64,000 bases of DNA. Origin: Bacteroidales bacterium (GTDB lineage Bacteria; Bacteroidota; Bacteroidia; Bacteroidales; UBA10428). Under the pieces are notes generated by a model. That model was not told the origin of the DNA. It saw only the letters and a list, made by a program, of their open reading frames with translations, and made no database searches. Location: NCBI GenBank assembly GCA_016926235.1, contig JAFGOZ010000522.1, forward strand, positions 1-64,000, read 5' to 3'. This document shows, piece after piece, positions 1-8,651 of the stretch; the stretch's first letter is position 1; the number at the start of each line of letters is the position of its first letter. Made by a program: the position numbers and the translations under genes.

Positions 1-20
1 CTCCCTTTAGGGCGCGGGGT
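1..20. repeat. GC-rich intergenic fragment at the left edge
   Basis: The first 20 bases are strongly G+C-rich with a CCCTTTAGGG palindromic core, then the sequence turns AT-rich up to the stop of the first gene at 102. From memory this resembles short intergenic repeats common in Bacteroidetes genomes, but the window cuts it off. No coding sequence can be supported in 1-101. Confidence 0.3.
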
Positions 21-101
21 CAAAAAGCTGAAAATCGTAATATGAAATATTTAATTTGTCAAAGCAGAATTAATGTACTCTAAACTTTAAGTACTCGTAA
101 C

Positions 102-1514
102 TTAATAGGGATACCAAGGGATTGACTCAATGTTATGAAATGCATGAAAATATGTTTTGCCCTTTTTTGCCTCAAAAGAAAAATCATAACTACGGGTATC
201 CGTCTGCTTTGAGAAGGAATTAAGTTCCAGTTTATTTTGCCCCTCTTTAAGAGGTACCCTGGTATAGGAAACAGAGTAAGGTAATGTTTGCCAGTTGCGC
301 GTATCAGCTTTTTCTGTAAGAGCATTTACAATGCTAACGGCAGTACCCAATTCCCCATTCTGACTGCGGGTAGCCTGTTCAATCGCTTTTTTTGTAGCCA
401 ACCGGAGCAGTGAAGTGGCCATTTCTCTCAACATCCTGTCATGAAGTGTTTTAAAAGCAATATCATTAATATTTTGGGCCATCTCCAGCTTGTAATACGA
501 ATTGTTTGCCTTTATACTGGCAGAATTATACAAAGGAACTCTTTCAACATATTTTGGAAATGCTACCCGTAGCATACTGAATTGTTCAAATGCACTTTTC
601 TCATTATCAGGCTGGCCACCAATATAAAATGGAAAACTTAATCCATACTCTTCATTTACTAAAGTTATCCATCCCCCCTGACCATCCACTTTGGTAAAGT
701 TGATACTCCATTCATCCTTCACTGGTCCAAGGCCATTAAACCAGAAAAAAACCAACTGCGCATCCGGTGCAGTCTTATTTTCGTATTTCATATTAAATTT
801 TTTCTCATAAAACCGCACCTCATCATAAAATCCCGTGAGATAGGCTGTCCTTAACAAATCTTCTTTCAGCTGATTGGGCATCGTAATATCGAAGTTCTTC
901 GCGTAGTCTTCTTCATAAATTTCAACAGCATTCCTGTATGCAATAAAGGCATTATTGTAATCCCTGTTTGCATCATATACCAATCCCATCATTACATTGG
1001 CAAATGCATCCCTTTGATAGCGGTTTTTATGATCTTTGTATTTATCATTCAGACTGTTAAGCCTTATGTTAATACGTTTACATTCAACAATGGCCTCATC
1101 ATATTCATTTAGTTTTAAGTAATTTAGCGCGATAAAATAGTTAAGCATCACTGCTTCAAAATCTTCAGGCTTGTAAGGCTTAATCATTGGATTTGAGACT
1201 AAGGCTAATGCATCCATACCATAATTTTTTATCTGGTCCTCAATGATACGGTCAGCCGTTTGCAAAAACTGGTTGCTTTCCTCATACTCACCCTGCATCC
1301 ATGATATATAACCTCTGTTTAAGTAATGTAATAGCCGGTTTTTACCCTTTTCATCCTTTTTATCACCTTCCAATACTTTCTCTGCTTTATCAATTTCACC
1401 TGCTTGCAGAAATTGCTGAAATTTAAGGCTCTTTTGGTAGTAGGTAGCACAGGAAACTAAAATCAGAGCTAGGCTAATTATTATGCAACTATATATTTTA
1501 CCTGGTTTTATCAT
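102..1514 (-). CDS. TPR-containing lipoprotein, COG3014-like
   Basis: A 470-residue predicted lipoprotein. Residues 1-22 form a signal peptide with lipobox LVSC, Cys22 being the lipidation site. Residues of about 30-240 are helical with TPR-like pairs (for example around LNYLKLNEYDEAIVECKRIN), followed by a beta-rich C-terminal half. The closest family I recognise is the uncharacterised COG3014 group, which in other bacteria sits beside LpoB-type lipoproteins; here such a gene lies directly upstream on the same strand, 92 bases away. A role in envelope or peptidoglycan assembly is therefore likely, but the molecular function is unknown. The start precedes a classical signal peptide and looks right. 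Confidence 0.7.
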   Translation of the reverse strand: MIKPGKIYSCIIISLALILVSCATYYQKSLKFQQFLQAGEIDKAEKVLEGDKKDEKGKNRLLHYLNRGYISWMQGEYEESNQFLQTADRIIEDQIKNYGMDALALVSNPMIKPYKPEDFEAVMLNYFIALNYLKLNEYDEAIVECKRINIRLNSLNDKYKDHKNRYQRDAFANVMMGLVYDANRDYNNAFIAYRNAVEIYEEDYAKNFDITMPNQLKEDLLRTAYLTGFYDEVRFYEKKFNMKYENKTAPDAQLVFFWFNGLGPVKDEWSINFTKVDGQGGWITLVNEEYGLSFPFYIGGQPDNEKSAFEQFSMLRVAFPKYVERVPLYNSASIKANNSYYKLEMAQNINDIAFKTLHDRMLREMATSLLRLATKKAIEQATRSQNGELGTAVSIVNALTEKADTRNWQTLPYSVSYTRVPLKEGQNKLELNSFSKQTDTRSYDFSFEAKKGKTYFHAFHNIESIPWYPY

Positions 1515-1606
1515 GAATGGAATATACTAAATGAATTAAAGTAAAATGGGTTAAAGCCACAACGACCTTAACCCGAAATAATAAATATGGTATGATGGTC
1601 GTTAGC

Positions 1607-2197
1607 TCAATCTTTAATAAATTTCTTAATTTTCTTATCACCAAGCCAAACAATTTCGTTTGTTTCAAGATCTGTAAGCTCAAGGTCTATCTGGTAGTAT
1701 ACCACCTTTTCCCTGTTATATTCATCAACAATGGAATTAATTGTTCCTTGCATCATAAAATCTGCACCCAGCTCTTTTCCCCATCTCTTAGCAGTTTCAG
1801 GAGAAGCAAAATCTTGCTGGTCTGCTCTTTCGCCACGCAATTCTTCCCTCTTGTCTCCAGCCTGAACCAGTCTAACAGAACCATTACGGATAATAGCTTT
1901 TTCTATGTCTTTAATAAATGTTTCTGCATCAATATGCTCGTGGCTTTTATTCTTAATGAGTCCCACAATTACGACAGGCTCTTTCCCTCCGTGGGATTGT
2001 TCAAATCGGGCTATCCATTTTTCTCCCAGCACTTGTTCTGTTAATTCATCAGCTGCAAGTTTAGAATCTGTATCGTTCCACCTGCCGCTGAGGTCTATTT
2101 GTTGATCAGGATTTACACGCTCAACATGCCTTTTAGCACATGATACAATAAATAATCCTGATAATAAAATGGCTGCTAAGTAAGATACTTTTTTCAT
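1607..2197 (-). CDS. LpoB-like penicillin-binding protein activator lipoprotein
   Basis: A 196-residue lipoprotein with signal peptide and lipobox IVSC (Cys20). The mature part has the LpoB/COG3417 layout: a segment like LSGRWNDTDSKLAADEL, then a region with VVIVGLIKNKSHEHID, and a C-terminal half with KELGADFMMQGTINSIVDE. LpoB proteins of proteobacteria are outer-membrane lipoproteins that stimulate bifunctional penicillin-binding proteins; whether the Bacteroidetes members do the same is inference. It heads a two-gene unit with the COG3014-like lipoprotein at 102-1514, the pairing seen elsewhere for this family. Confidence 0.75.
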   Translation of the reverse strand: MKKVSYLAAILLSGLFIVSCAKRHVERVNPDQQIDLSGRWNDTDSKLAADELTEQVLGEKWIARFEQSHGGKEPVVIVGLIKNKSHEHIDAETFIKDIEKAIIRNGSVRLVQAGDKREELRGERADQQDFASPETAKRWGKELGADFMMQGTINSIVDEYNREKVVYYQIDLELTDLETNEIVWLGDKKIKKFIKD

Positions 2198-2262
2198 TTT
2201 TATAATATTTAGTGGTTAGTTTTTAATCAATGTAATTTACTTTTCAAAATTTATGCCAATTA

Positions 2263-3156
2263 CTATTTCTTACTTTTTATTTTTGCAATCAATTCTTCAA
2301 TCGTCTTGTATAATCCTTTTGATACGGGTGTAATTGGAAGACGAAGATTATTTGAAGCAATACCTAAAATTTCCATTGCAGCTTTAATACCGGCAGGACT
2401 TCCTTCTTCAAAAATAGCAATCATTAAATCAAATAATTTATAATGAATCTGGTGGGCAAGCATCATCCTTTCATTCAAAGCCCAGTCGACCATCTCAGAA
2501 AATTCGTTGGGGAAGGCATTTCCTATTACAGAAATTACTCCGTTTGCACCAGCCCCAATCATTGGAAGTGTAAGTGCATCGTCTCCTGAAAGAACCAGAA
2601 AATTCTCAGGACGGTTACCAATAATTTTCATAATCTGGTTCATATTACCCGATGCCTCTTTCACTGCAATGATATTTTCACAAGAATTTGCCAATCTCAA
2701 TGTAGTATCAGCATTCATATTTATACCTGTACGGCCTGGCACATTATATACAATTACAGGAACCGGGCTCGCACTGGCTATAGCTTTAAAATGTTGAAAA
2801 AGTCCTTCCTGGCTTGGTTTATTGTAGTATGGGGCAACAGATAGGATAGCATCTATACCCGCAAAATTCTGTTCATGAATAGTGTTTACAACCTCCTGTG
2901 TATTATACCCCCCCATTCCGACAACAACAGGCACCTTACCATTATTATATTCTATTGTATAGTTAACCACAGCTTTTCGTTCATCTTTTGACAAGGTAAC
3001 ACATTCTCCGGTAGTCCCAAGAGCAACCAGAAAATCCACATTGTTTGATAAGAGATGATTTAAAAGCTTTTCCATCGCATTGAAGTCAATGCTTTTATCC
3101 TCTCTGAAAGGAGTTATCATAGCAACTCCGGTACCAATAAATTTGTCGTTAAGCAT
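2263..3156 (-). CDS. dapA: 4-hydroxy-tetrahydrodipicolinate synthase
   Basis: Condenses pyruvate with aspartate semialdehyde, the first committed step of lysine and diaminopimelate synthesis, in the cytoplasm. The 297-residue protein has the normal family length and the key motifs: GTTGE at 47-51, the tyrosine segment VIVYNVPGRTG near 135, and the Schiff-base lysine in IIAVKEASGN near 165. The TIM-barrel core is complete. It is transcribed alone, 65 bases before the LpoB-like gene. DapA relatives (N-acetylneuraminate lyase, KDG aldolase) share the fold, but motif content and length fit DapA best. Confidence 0.95.
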   Translation of the reverse strand: MLNDKFIGTGVAMITPFREDKSIDFNAMEKLLNHLLSNNVDFLVALGTTGECVTLSKDERKAVVNYTIEYNNGKVPVVVGMGGYNTQEVVNTIHEQNFAGIDAILSVAPYYNKPSQEGLFQHFKAIASASPVPVIVYNVPGRTGINMNADTTLRLANSCENIIAVKEASGNMNQIMKIIGNRPENFLVLSGDDALTLPMIGAGANGVISVIGNAFPNEFSEMVDWALNERMMLAHQIHYKLFDLMIAIFEEGSPAGIKAAMEILGIASNNLRLPITPVSKGLYKTIEELIAKIKSKK

Positions 3157-3318
3157 AAAACAGGATTTGAATTTGTTGCTAAAATTGTTTTGCTAATTTA
3201 CTTTGAATTATTTATAAATGGTAAATTTTTAGTATTGTTTATTTGTTAATATATACATTTTTCATACCAGCGTTTTACTGATAATAAAAGTTAGTATATG
3301 ATCCAGACCCAAATAATT

Positions 3319-4200
3319 CTAAGAATAAATTTGTTTTGTTGCAGAAAGCAGTGTGTTTTTAAGCAGAGCGACCCTGGTCATAGGACCTACCCCACCGGGT
3401 ACGGGAGTGATATAACTGCATTTGGGTGCAACTTCATCATATTTTACATCCCCTTTTAACCTGAATCCTGATTTTGTATCATCTGCTTTTACACGAGTAG
3501 TTCCTACATCAATTACTACTGCACCTTCTTTTACCATATCTGCTTTTACAAATTCCGGATTGCCAAGCGCTGCTATCAAAATATCAGCCTGCATGCACAT
3601 TTCTTTCAGGTTTTTTGTACGGCTATGGCATACAGTAACCGTGGCGTCACCGGGTTTTCTTTTTTGGGAAAGCAATATAGACATAGGTTTACCAACAATG
3701 TTACTTCTACCAATAACTACACAATGTTTACCCGATGTTTCAATATTATACCTTTCCAGTAAATCCATAATACCGGATGGAGTGGCTGAAACGTATGCAG
3801 GAAGTCCTATAACCATTCTTCCAACATTTATCGGATGAAAACCATCCACATCGATTCGGGGATCGATGGCTTCAATAATCTTTTGTTCTGAAATATGATT
3901 GGGAAGAGGCAATTGTACAATTAGTCCGTCAATATCTTTATTTTTATTGATCTTATCAACTTCAGCAAGTAATTGCTCTTCAGTAATAGTGTCTTCTAAA
4001 CGTATATGAGTTGATTTAAATCCAACTTCTTCACAATCTTTAATTTTATAATTAACGTATGTCTCACTGGCACCATCGTTGCCAACAAGGATAGCGGCAA
4101 GATGAGGGGTTTTTCCTCCAGCTGCCTTAATTTTTTTAACTTCTTCAGCTATTTCAGCCTTGATTTCACCTGATATTTTTTTCCCATCAATTATTTGCAT
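3319..4200 (-). CDS. folD: Bifunctional methylenetetrahydrofolate dehydrogenase/cyclohydrolase
   Basis: Interconverts 5,10-methylene-, methenyl- and 10-formyl-tetrahydrofolate with NADP. The 293-residue protein carries the active-site segment [16 protein letters not shown] (Tyr and Lys), DGFHPINVG, the nucleotide-binding region [17 protein letters not shown] and the C-terminal signature [10 protein letters not shown]. The reading frame is open up to 4278, but the family begins at [11 protein letters not shown], so I place the start at 4200. The 26 extra upstream codons are translated from a paired hairpin repeat and are not expected to be protein. It lies downstream of ffh on the same strand with 115 bases between. 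Confidence 0.95.
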   Translation of the reverse strand: MQIIDGKKISGEIKAEIAEEVKKIKAAGGKTPHLAAILVGNDGASETYVNYKIKDCEEVGFKSTHIRLEDTITEEQLLAEVDKINKNKDIDGLIVQLPLPNHISEQKIIEAIDPRIDVDGFHPINVGRMVIGLPAYVSATPSGIMDLLERYNIETSGKHCVVIGRSNIVGKPMSILLSQKRKPGDATVTVCHSRTKNLKEMCMQADILIAALGNPEFVKADMVKEGAVVIDVGTTRVKADDTKSGFRLKGDVKYDEVAPKCSYITPVPGGVGPMTRVALLKNTLLSATKQIYS

Positions 4201-4229
4201 GATCTGAAAGATTATAGTTGTTAGTACAG

Positions 4230-4298
4230 AGGTGGCTTCTACTCCGCTCAGCCACCTATTATAATGGTTTCCGGACACTGAGCGGATTCGAAGTGTCC
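4230..4298. repeat. Pair of REP-like hairpins in opposite orientation with complementary loops
   Basis: Hairpin A: AGGTGGCT (4230-4237) pairs with AGCCACCT (4250-4257) around a 12-base loop. Hairpin B: GGACACT (4273-4279) pairs with AGTGTCC (4292-4298) around a 12-base loop. Loop A holds TCCGCTC (4243-4249), the exact complement of GAGCGGA in loop B (4280-4286). Read in the same sense, both units carry CTGAGCGGANTNGAAG (14 of 16 bases identical), while the outer stems differ but stay self-complementary. This is the structure expected of two REP-type units arranged as a BIME. It lies between the ffh stop and the folD start. Confidence 0.75.
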
Positions 4299-4315
4299 AT
4301 TATATTATTATATGA

Positions 4316-5650
4316 TTATCTGCGCATCATCGGCATATTATTCATTGATCGCATAGGGTTCTTTCCCTTAGTCATCATACGCATCATTTTGCGGGTTTCT
4401 TCGAATTGTTTAAGCAATCTATTTACTTCCTGCACCGATGTGCCACTACCTTCAGCAATACGTTTGCGTCGGCTTCCATTCAATACACCTGGATCTTCTC
4501 TTTCCTCATCAGTCATAGAACGTATTATAGCCTCAATGCTTTTAAATGCATCATCATCAATATCAAGGTTTTTCATGGCTTTTCCAACTCCGGGTATCAT
4601 GCTTGCCAGGTCTTTAATGTTACCCATTTTCTTTATTTGCTGTATTTGGGCAAGAAAATCATTAAAGCTGAATTGGTTTTTGGCTATTTTCTTCTGCAGT
4701 TTACGCGCTTCTTCTGCATCAAATTGTTCCTGGGCTTTCTCAACCAAAGATACAATATCTCCCATCCCCAGGATGCGGTCAGCCATACGTTCGGGGTAGA
4801 AAATATCCAGTGCATCCATCTTTTCACCGGCACTGACAAACTTAATAGGTTTATCCACTACTGATCGTATAGATAAAGCAGCACCACCACGTGTATCACC
4901 GTCTAACTTAGTGAGTACCACACCGTCAAAATTTAGCCTGTCATTGAACTCCTTAGCTGTATTAACAGCATCCTGACCAGTCATAGAGTCAACAACAAAA
5001 AGGGTTTCAGAAGGATTAATTGCATCTTTTACGGCTTCTATCTCTTTCATCATCTCCTCGTCAATAGCTAAACGACCGGCAGTATCGACAATCACGGCGC
5101 TAAAACCGTTTTGCTTAGCATGCTTAATAGCTTCTTTAGCAATTTTTACGGGATTTTTATTCCCGTCTTCAGTATATACCGGAACTCCAATCTGCTCTCC
5201 AAGAACCTTCAACTGGTCAATAGCCGCAGGACGGTATACGTCGCCGGCAACAAGCAATGGATTTTTACCTGCCTTCTTTTTAAGATGTTGGGCCAGCTTC
5301 CCTGAAAAAGTGGTTTTACCAGAACCCTGAAGACCAGCAATAAGTATTACACTTGGATTTCCTTTAATATTAATGTCTGTTTTCGACCCTCCCATTAATA
5401 ACGCAAGTTCATCATGCACTATTTTTATCATCATCTGACTGGGCTTAACAGCAGCTAGCACATTTTCGCCCATCGCTTTATCTTTTACAGTATCAGTAAA
5501 AGTCTTGGCAACTTTAAAGTTTACGTCAGCATCAAGTAATGCTCTGCGAACATCTTTTAGTGTTTCGGCAATGTTAATTTCTGTTATTCTCCCTTGTCCT
5601 TTCAATAGTTTAAAGGATCGATCCAGCCTGTCAGATAAATTTTCAAACAT
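4316..5650 (-). CDS. ffh: Signal recognition particle GTPase
   Basis: The SRP54 homologue that binds signal sequences with 4.5S RNA and docks ribosomes to FtsY at the inner membrane. The 444-residue protein shows the N domain (1-90), the G domain with [16 protein letters not shown] (P-loop, about 107-122), [23 protein letters not shown] and [11 protein letters not shown], and a methionine-rich M domain ending in a run of Met/Arg residues. Length and motif order are normal. A TATTTTTG element lies 26 bases upstream of the start on the minus strand. Confidence 0.96.
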   Translation of the reverse strand: MFENLSDRLDRSFKLLKGQGRITEINIAETLKDVRRALLDADVNFKVAKTFTDTVKDKAMGENVLAAVKPSQMMIKIVHDELALLMGGSKTDINIKGNPSVILIAGLQGSGKTTFSGKLAQHLKKKAGKNPLLVAGDVYRPAAIDQLKVLGEQIGVPVYTEDGNKNPVKIAKEAIKHAKQNGFSAVIVDTAGRLAIDEEMMKEIEAVKDAINPSETLFVVDSMTGQDAVNTAKEFNDRLNFDGVVLTKLDGDTRGGAALSIRSVVDKPIKFVSAGEKMDALDIFYPERMADRILGMGDIVSLVEKAQEQFDAEEARKLQKKIAKNQFSFNDFLAQIQQIKKMGNIKDLASMIPGVGKAMKNLDIDDDAFKSIEAIIRSMTDEEREDPGVLNGSRRKRIAEGSGTSVQEVNRLLKQFEETRKMMRMMTKGKNPMRSMNNMPMMRR

Positions 5651-5676
5651 AGTTTTTCAATTCGTTTTAAGGTAGG

Positions 5677-5684
5677 CAAAAATA
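5677..5684 (-). promoter_or_regulatory. Candidate -7 element for ffh
   Basis: Minus-strand TATTTTTG matches the Bacteroidetes -7 consensus TAnnTTTG, 26 bases before the ffh start. No clear TTG is seen at the -33 position, so this is a partial match. Confidence 0.4.
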
Positions 5685-5812
5685 AGGAAATAATACTAAA
5701 AATAAAATCCATTGATGACTTCCTTTTTACCATTATTTATAATTAATTTTTTTGGCATGAAAGTTTGCGATTTATATTTATATTTAAGCAAATATTTGCT
5801 TTGATTGCCCAC

Positions 5813-7855
5813 ATGTTAAAAGATACGATCAAGTGCTTCACAGCTTTGCTTTTTCTATTATGTTTTGACCTAAATAGCCAAGACAAAACGGATAGTTTAT
5901 TTACTTTACTTGAATCATCTCTTGAAAAAGATAAAGGCGACATTTATTTGAAGATAGCAAAAGAAAATTGGCGCACAAGTACCGATTCTATATACAAATA
6001 CAGTGTCATGGCATTGAAGTTAGGTGAAAAATATAAGGATCAGGTAGTGATTGGTAAATCTTATTCATACATTGGGGTAACCTGGTTTTACCAGGCCGAA
6101 TACGATAGTGCAGAAAAGTATTATTTGAAAGCACTCGACTATTTGTCAAAAGCTGACGATGATAGTGATTTGGGAATAGTTTTGAATAATTTGGGAGTAA
6201 TGCATAAAAGACGCTGTAATTATAATCAGGCACTAAATTATTATAACCAGGCGCTTAAACTTCATGATGAAAATCATGACACCTTGCAAATAGGTGGAAC
6301 TCTTATGAATATTGGTGTTTTATATTTTACAATGGATCGTTATGAAAAAGCCCTTGATAATTATCTTCGGGCATTGGAAATGTTCAGGAAAATAAATAAT
6401 GCTTCCAAAATTGCAGGAGCTTATGCAAATCTGGGTGAGTTGTATGAATTGATGGGTGAACCGGAGGTGGCTTTCAATTATTTTAAGCAGGCAATTGAAA
6501 TACAAATAAGCGAGAATGATTTGTATGGAATGGCCAATAGTTATTTAAATCTGGGTGTTTCATATAAAAACAGGAATGAACTTGACTCTGCGATTGATTG
6601 TTTGAATAAAGCCAGAAATACTTATTATAACATGGAGGATAAAGAGGCCCTGGCTTTTACTGCAGGCTATTTATCAGAAACATATCATTTAATGGGAAGG
6701 GATAAGGAAGCGCTTGAAGAACAAATGAATGCAGTTAACTTAAATAAACAGATACAGGATAACTATTTAAACGTTGGTTATTCATTTTTGGGATTAACTG
6801 AGCTATTGGTCTCAAACAATAAATACGACAAAGCAGCATCATATCGTGACAGTGCAATGATGTATGCTATAAAGGTTAATGGGAAAGATTTGCTTGCACG
6901 TTTATATTTTTTAAGTGCAAGGATTGATTCAGCTTTGAACCGTCCTTATAATGCCCTTTCGGATATGATGATGTATGCTTCTTATCATGATAGCGTATAT
7001 AATGAAGAGAACCTCAAAAAGCTTGCTGACATGCGCACCAAGTATGAAACAGAGACTATTGAAAAGGAGAATGAATACCTGAAAATTGAACAAGGGTTTT
7101 TAAAAGAAAAGCGCAGGAAAGAAAAGGTAATTTTCGGAAGTATTCTTTTTATAATTATTATAATTACTGTTTTTATCCTTTTTATTTATCGTTCTGTTAA
7201 GAATAAAAAACAACAACAGGCATTATACAAGGTGGTTCTTGAAACCGAAAATGTAGAGAGGAAGAAGATGGCCGAGGAAATTCATGATGGCTTAGGACCA
7301 TTGTTATCTGCTGTCAAAATATATGTATCAGAAACCCAGGCAGTAGATGATGAAGAGAATAATAATATACACAAAACAGCTATTGATCTTGTTGACCAGT
7401 CAATACAAACTGCCCGTTCTGTTTCACATCGGTTAATGCCTGCTGAAATTATAAATTGCAACCTTGACGGAGCTTTAAAAAAATTCATTGATATGCTGAA
7501 TTCCTCCGGCAAAATATCCGTTCATTTAGATGTTAGAGGCCAGTTCGAATTATCAGTCATCCAAAATGAAATGCTTTACAGAGTTGTGTGTGAGCTTATC
7601 AATAATACTTTAAAACATGCCGGGGCTAAAAATATTAAGATAGAAATGGGTATAAATAAAAAGAAGATTTTCAACCTTACTTATATTGATGATGGTCAGG
7701 GTTTTGATATATTGGCCAAGTCCGAATCTACCGGATTGGGTTTAAACAATATAAAAAACAGGATTGAATCACTCAATGGTGTTGTTGAATATGAAAGTCA
7801 GGTGGGAAAGGGGGTGAAAGTTTATATTAATCTTCCGGTAATGACACTCAATTAA
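5813..7855 (+). CDS. TPR-containing sensor histidine kinase (HisKA_3 type)
   Basis: A 680-residue kinase of the LytS/NarX-like class common in Bacteroidetes. An N-terminal signal peptide (about 1-22) leads into periplasmic TPR repeats (about 45-360, for example NNLGVMHKRRCNYNQALNYY), a coiled coil, one membrane span near 438-462, then a HisKA_3 dimerisation domain with EIHDGLGP (phosphoacceptor His491) and an HATPase_c domain with ELINNTLKHAG, DDGQGFD and TGLGLNNIKNR. The frame is open from a TTG at 5765, but the ATG at 5813 gives the better signal peptide. The response regulator follows after 7 bases, so the two form a cognate pair. The input signal is unknown. Confidence 0.9.
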   Translation: MLKDTIKCFTALLFLLCFDLNSQDKTDSLFTLLESSLEKDKGDIYLKIAKENWRTSTDSIYKYSVMALKLGEKYKDQVVIGKSYSYIGVTWFYQAEYDSAEKYYLKALDYLSKADDDSDLGIVLNNLGVMHKRRCNYNQALNYYNQALKLHDENHDTLQIGGTLMNIGVLYFTMDRYEKALDNYLRALEMFRKINNASKIAGAYANLGELYELMGEPEVAFNYFKQAIEIQISENDLYGMANSYLNLGVSYKNRNELDSAIDCLNKARNTYYNMEDKEALAFTAGYLSETYHLMGRDKEALEEQMNAVNLNKQIQDNYLNVGYSFLGLTELLVSNNKYDKAASYRDSAMMYAIKVNGKDLLARLYFLSARIDSALNRPYNALSDMMMYASYHDSVYNEENLKKLADMRTKYETETIEKENEYLKIEQGFLKEKRRKEKVIFGSILFIIIIITVFILFIYRSVKNKKQQQALYKVVLETENVERKKMAEEIHDGLGPLLSAVKIYVSETQAVDDEENNNIHKTAIDLVDQSIQTARSVSHRLMPAEIINCNLDGALKKFIDMLNSSGKISVHLDVRGQFELSVIQNEMLYRVVCELINNTLKHAGAKNIKIEMGINKKKIFNLTYIDDGQGFDILAKSESTGLGLNNIKNRIESLNGVVEYESQVGKGVKVYINLPVMTLN

Positions 7856-7862
7856 ATTACAA

Positions 7863-8513
7863 ATGACAGAAAAAAATTGTAAACTGGCAATTGTAGACGA
7901 TTATGAGATATTTCGTCAGGGACTTCAGGTTATGTTGAAAAAGATAAAATGTGTTCAGATCATCGATTCCTGTGAAAGCGGACTTTCATTTCTCGAAAAA
8001 CTACCGTTATCAGATCCGGACATAGTTCTTATGGATATTAAAATGCCAGGTATTGATGGGATTGAAACAACACGCAGGGCACTTACAATAAAACCATCTC
8101 TTAAAGTAGTCGCTCTTTCAACATTTGGAGAAGAGGAACATTTGCATGGGATGATCAATGCCGGAGCCTGCGGGTTTCTTTTGAAGAATATAACGGGAGA
8201 AAAGCTGGAATTTGCCTTAAAAACTATTATTCAGGGAAACCAATATTATTCCGAGGAACTTTTACAATTTTTCACAAAAAGGTTTATAAATGCCGAAGAA
8301 AAACCTCAGGATGACTTCAGACTTACAAAAAGAGAGTTAGAAGTTTTGGAGATGGTAGCCCAGGGATGCTCAAACCAGGAAATTGCTGATAAATTGTTTA
8401 TTAGCATTCGCACCGTTGACGGACATAAAAACAACCTGATCGTTAAAACCGGATCACGCAATGTGGTTGATCTATTGATATATGCAATAAAGTCCGGAAT
8501 TCTTAAAATTTAA
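7863..8513 (+). CDS. NarL/FixJ-family response regulator
   Basis: A 216-residue DNA-binding response regulator. The receiver domain (about 5-120) has the acidic pair VDDYE, phosphoacceptor Asp58 in LMDIKMPG, the conserved Ser/Thr in ALSTFGEE and Lys in LLKNITG. The C-terminal LuxR-type helix-turn-helix (about 148-210) contains LTKRELEVLEMVAQG and SNQEIADKLFISIRTVDGH. It is presumably phosphorylated by the kinase encoded 7 bases upstream. Its targets are not evident; the next gene, a secreted beta-helix protein, is separated by 138 bases and could be one, but that is only proximity. Confidence 0.93.
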   Translation: MTEKNCKLAIVDDYEIFRQGLQVMLKKIKCVQIIDSCESGLSFLEKLPLSDPDIVLMDIKMPGIDGIETTRRALTIKPSLKVVALSTFGEEEHLHGMINAGACGFLLKNITGEKLEFALKTIIQGNQYYSEELLQFFTKRFINAEEKPQDDFRLTKRELEVLEMVAQGCSNQEIADKLFISIRTVDGHKNNLIVKTGSRNVVDLLIYAIKSGILKI

Positions 8514-8527
8514 CATTATACCAAAAA

Positions 8528-8542
8528 CAGGTAAATTACCTG
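8528..8542. repeat. Palindrome downstream of the response regulator
   Basis: CAGGTAA, one A, then TTACCTG: a perfect 7-base inverted repeat 14 bases after the regulator stop and 109 bases before the next start. There is no following T-run, so it is a poor terminator. It could be a protein-binding site; nothing decides between these. Confidence 0.3.
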
Positions 8543-8651
8543 GTTAAAACAGGAAAATCTCTCTTACAGATTCCTCTGCTTCTTTTCAACTTTGTTTCAT
8601 TCAAACGTAATGAAGCAATATTACTCAATTATTAACTTAAAATTACAACCT

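Noticed and set aside
4201..4278. N-terminal extension of FolD from the upstream ATG
   Set aside because: The 26 extra residues come from the hairpin repeat and precede the normal family start MQIIDGKK.
4201..4315. Possible THF or other riboswitch in the folD leader
   Set aside because: Two simple hairpins with the same loop core in opposite orientation fit a REP-like pair; there are no long conserved single-stranded joining regions as in known folate riboswitches.
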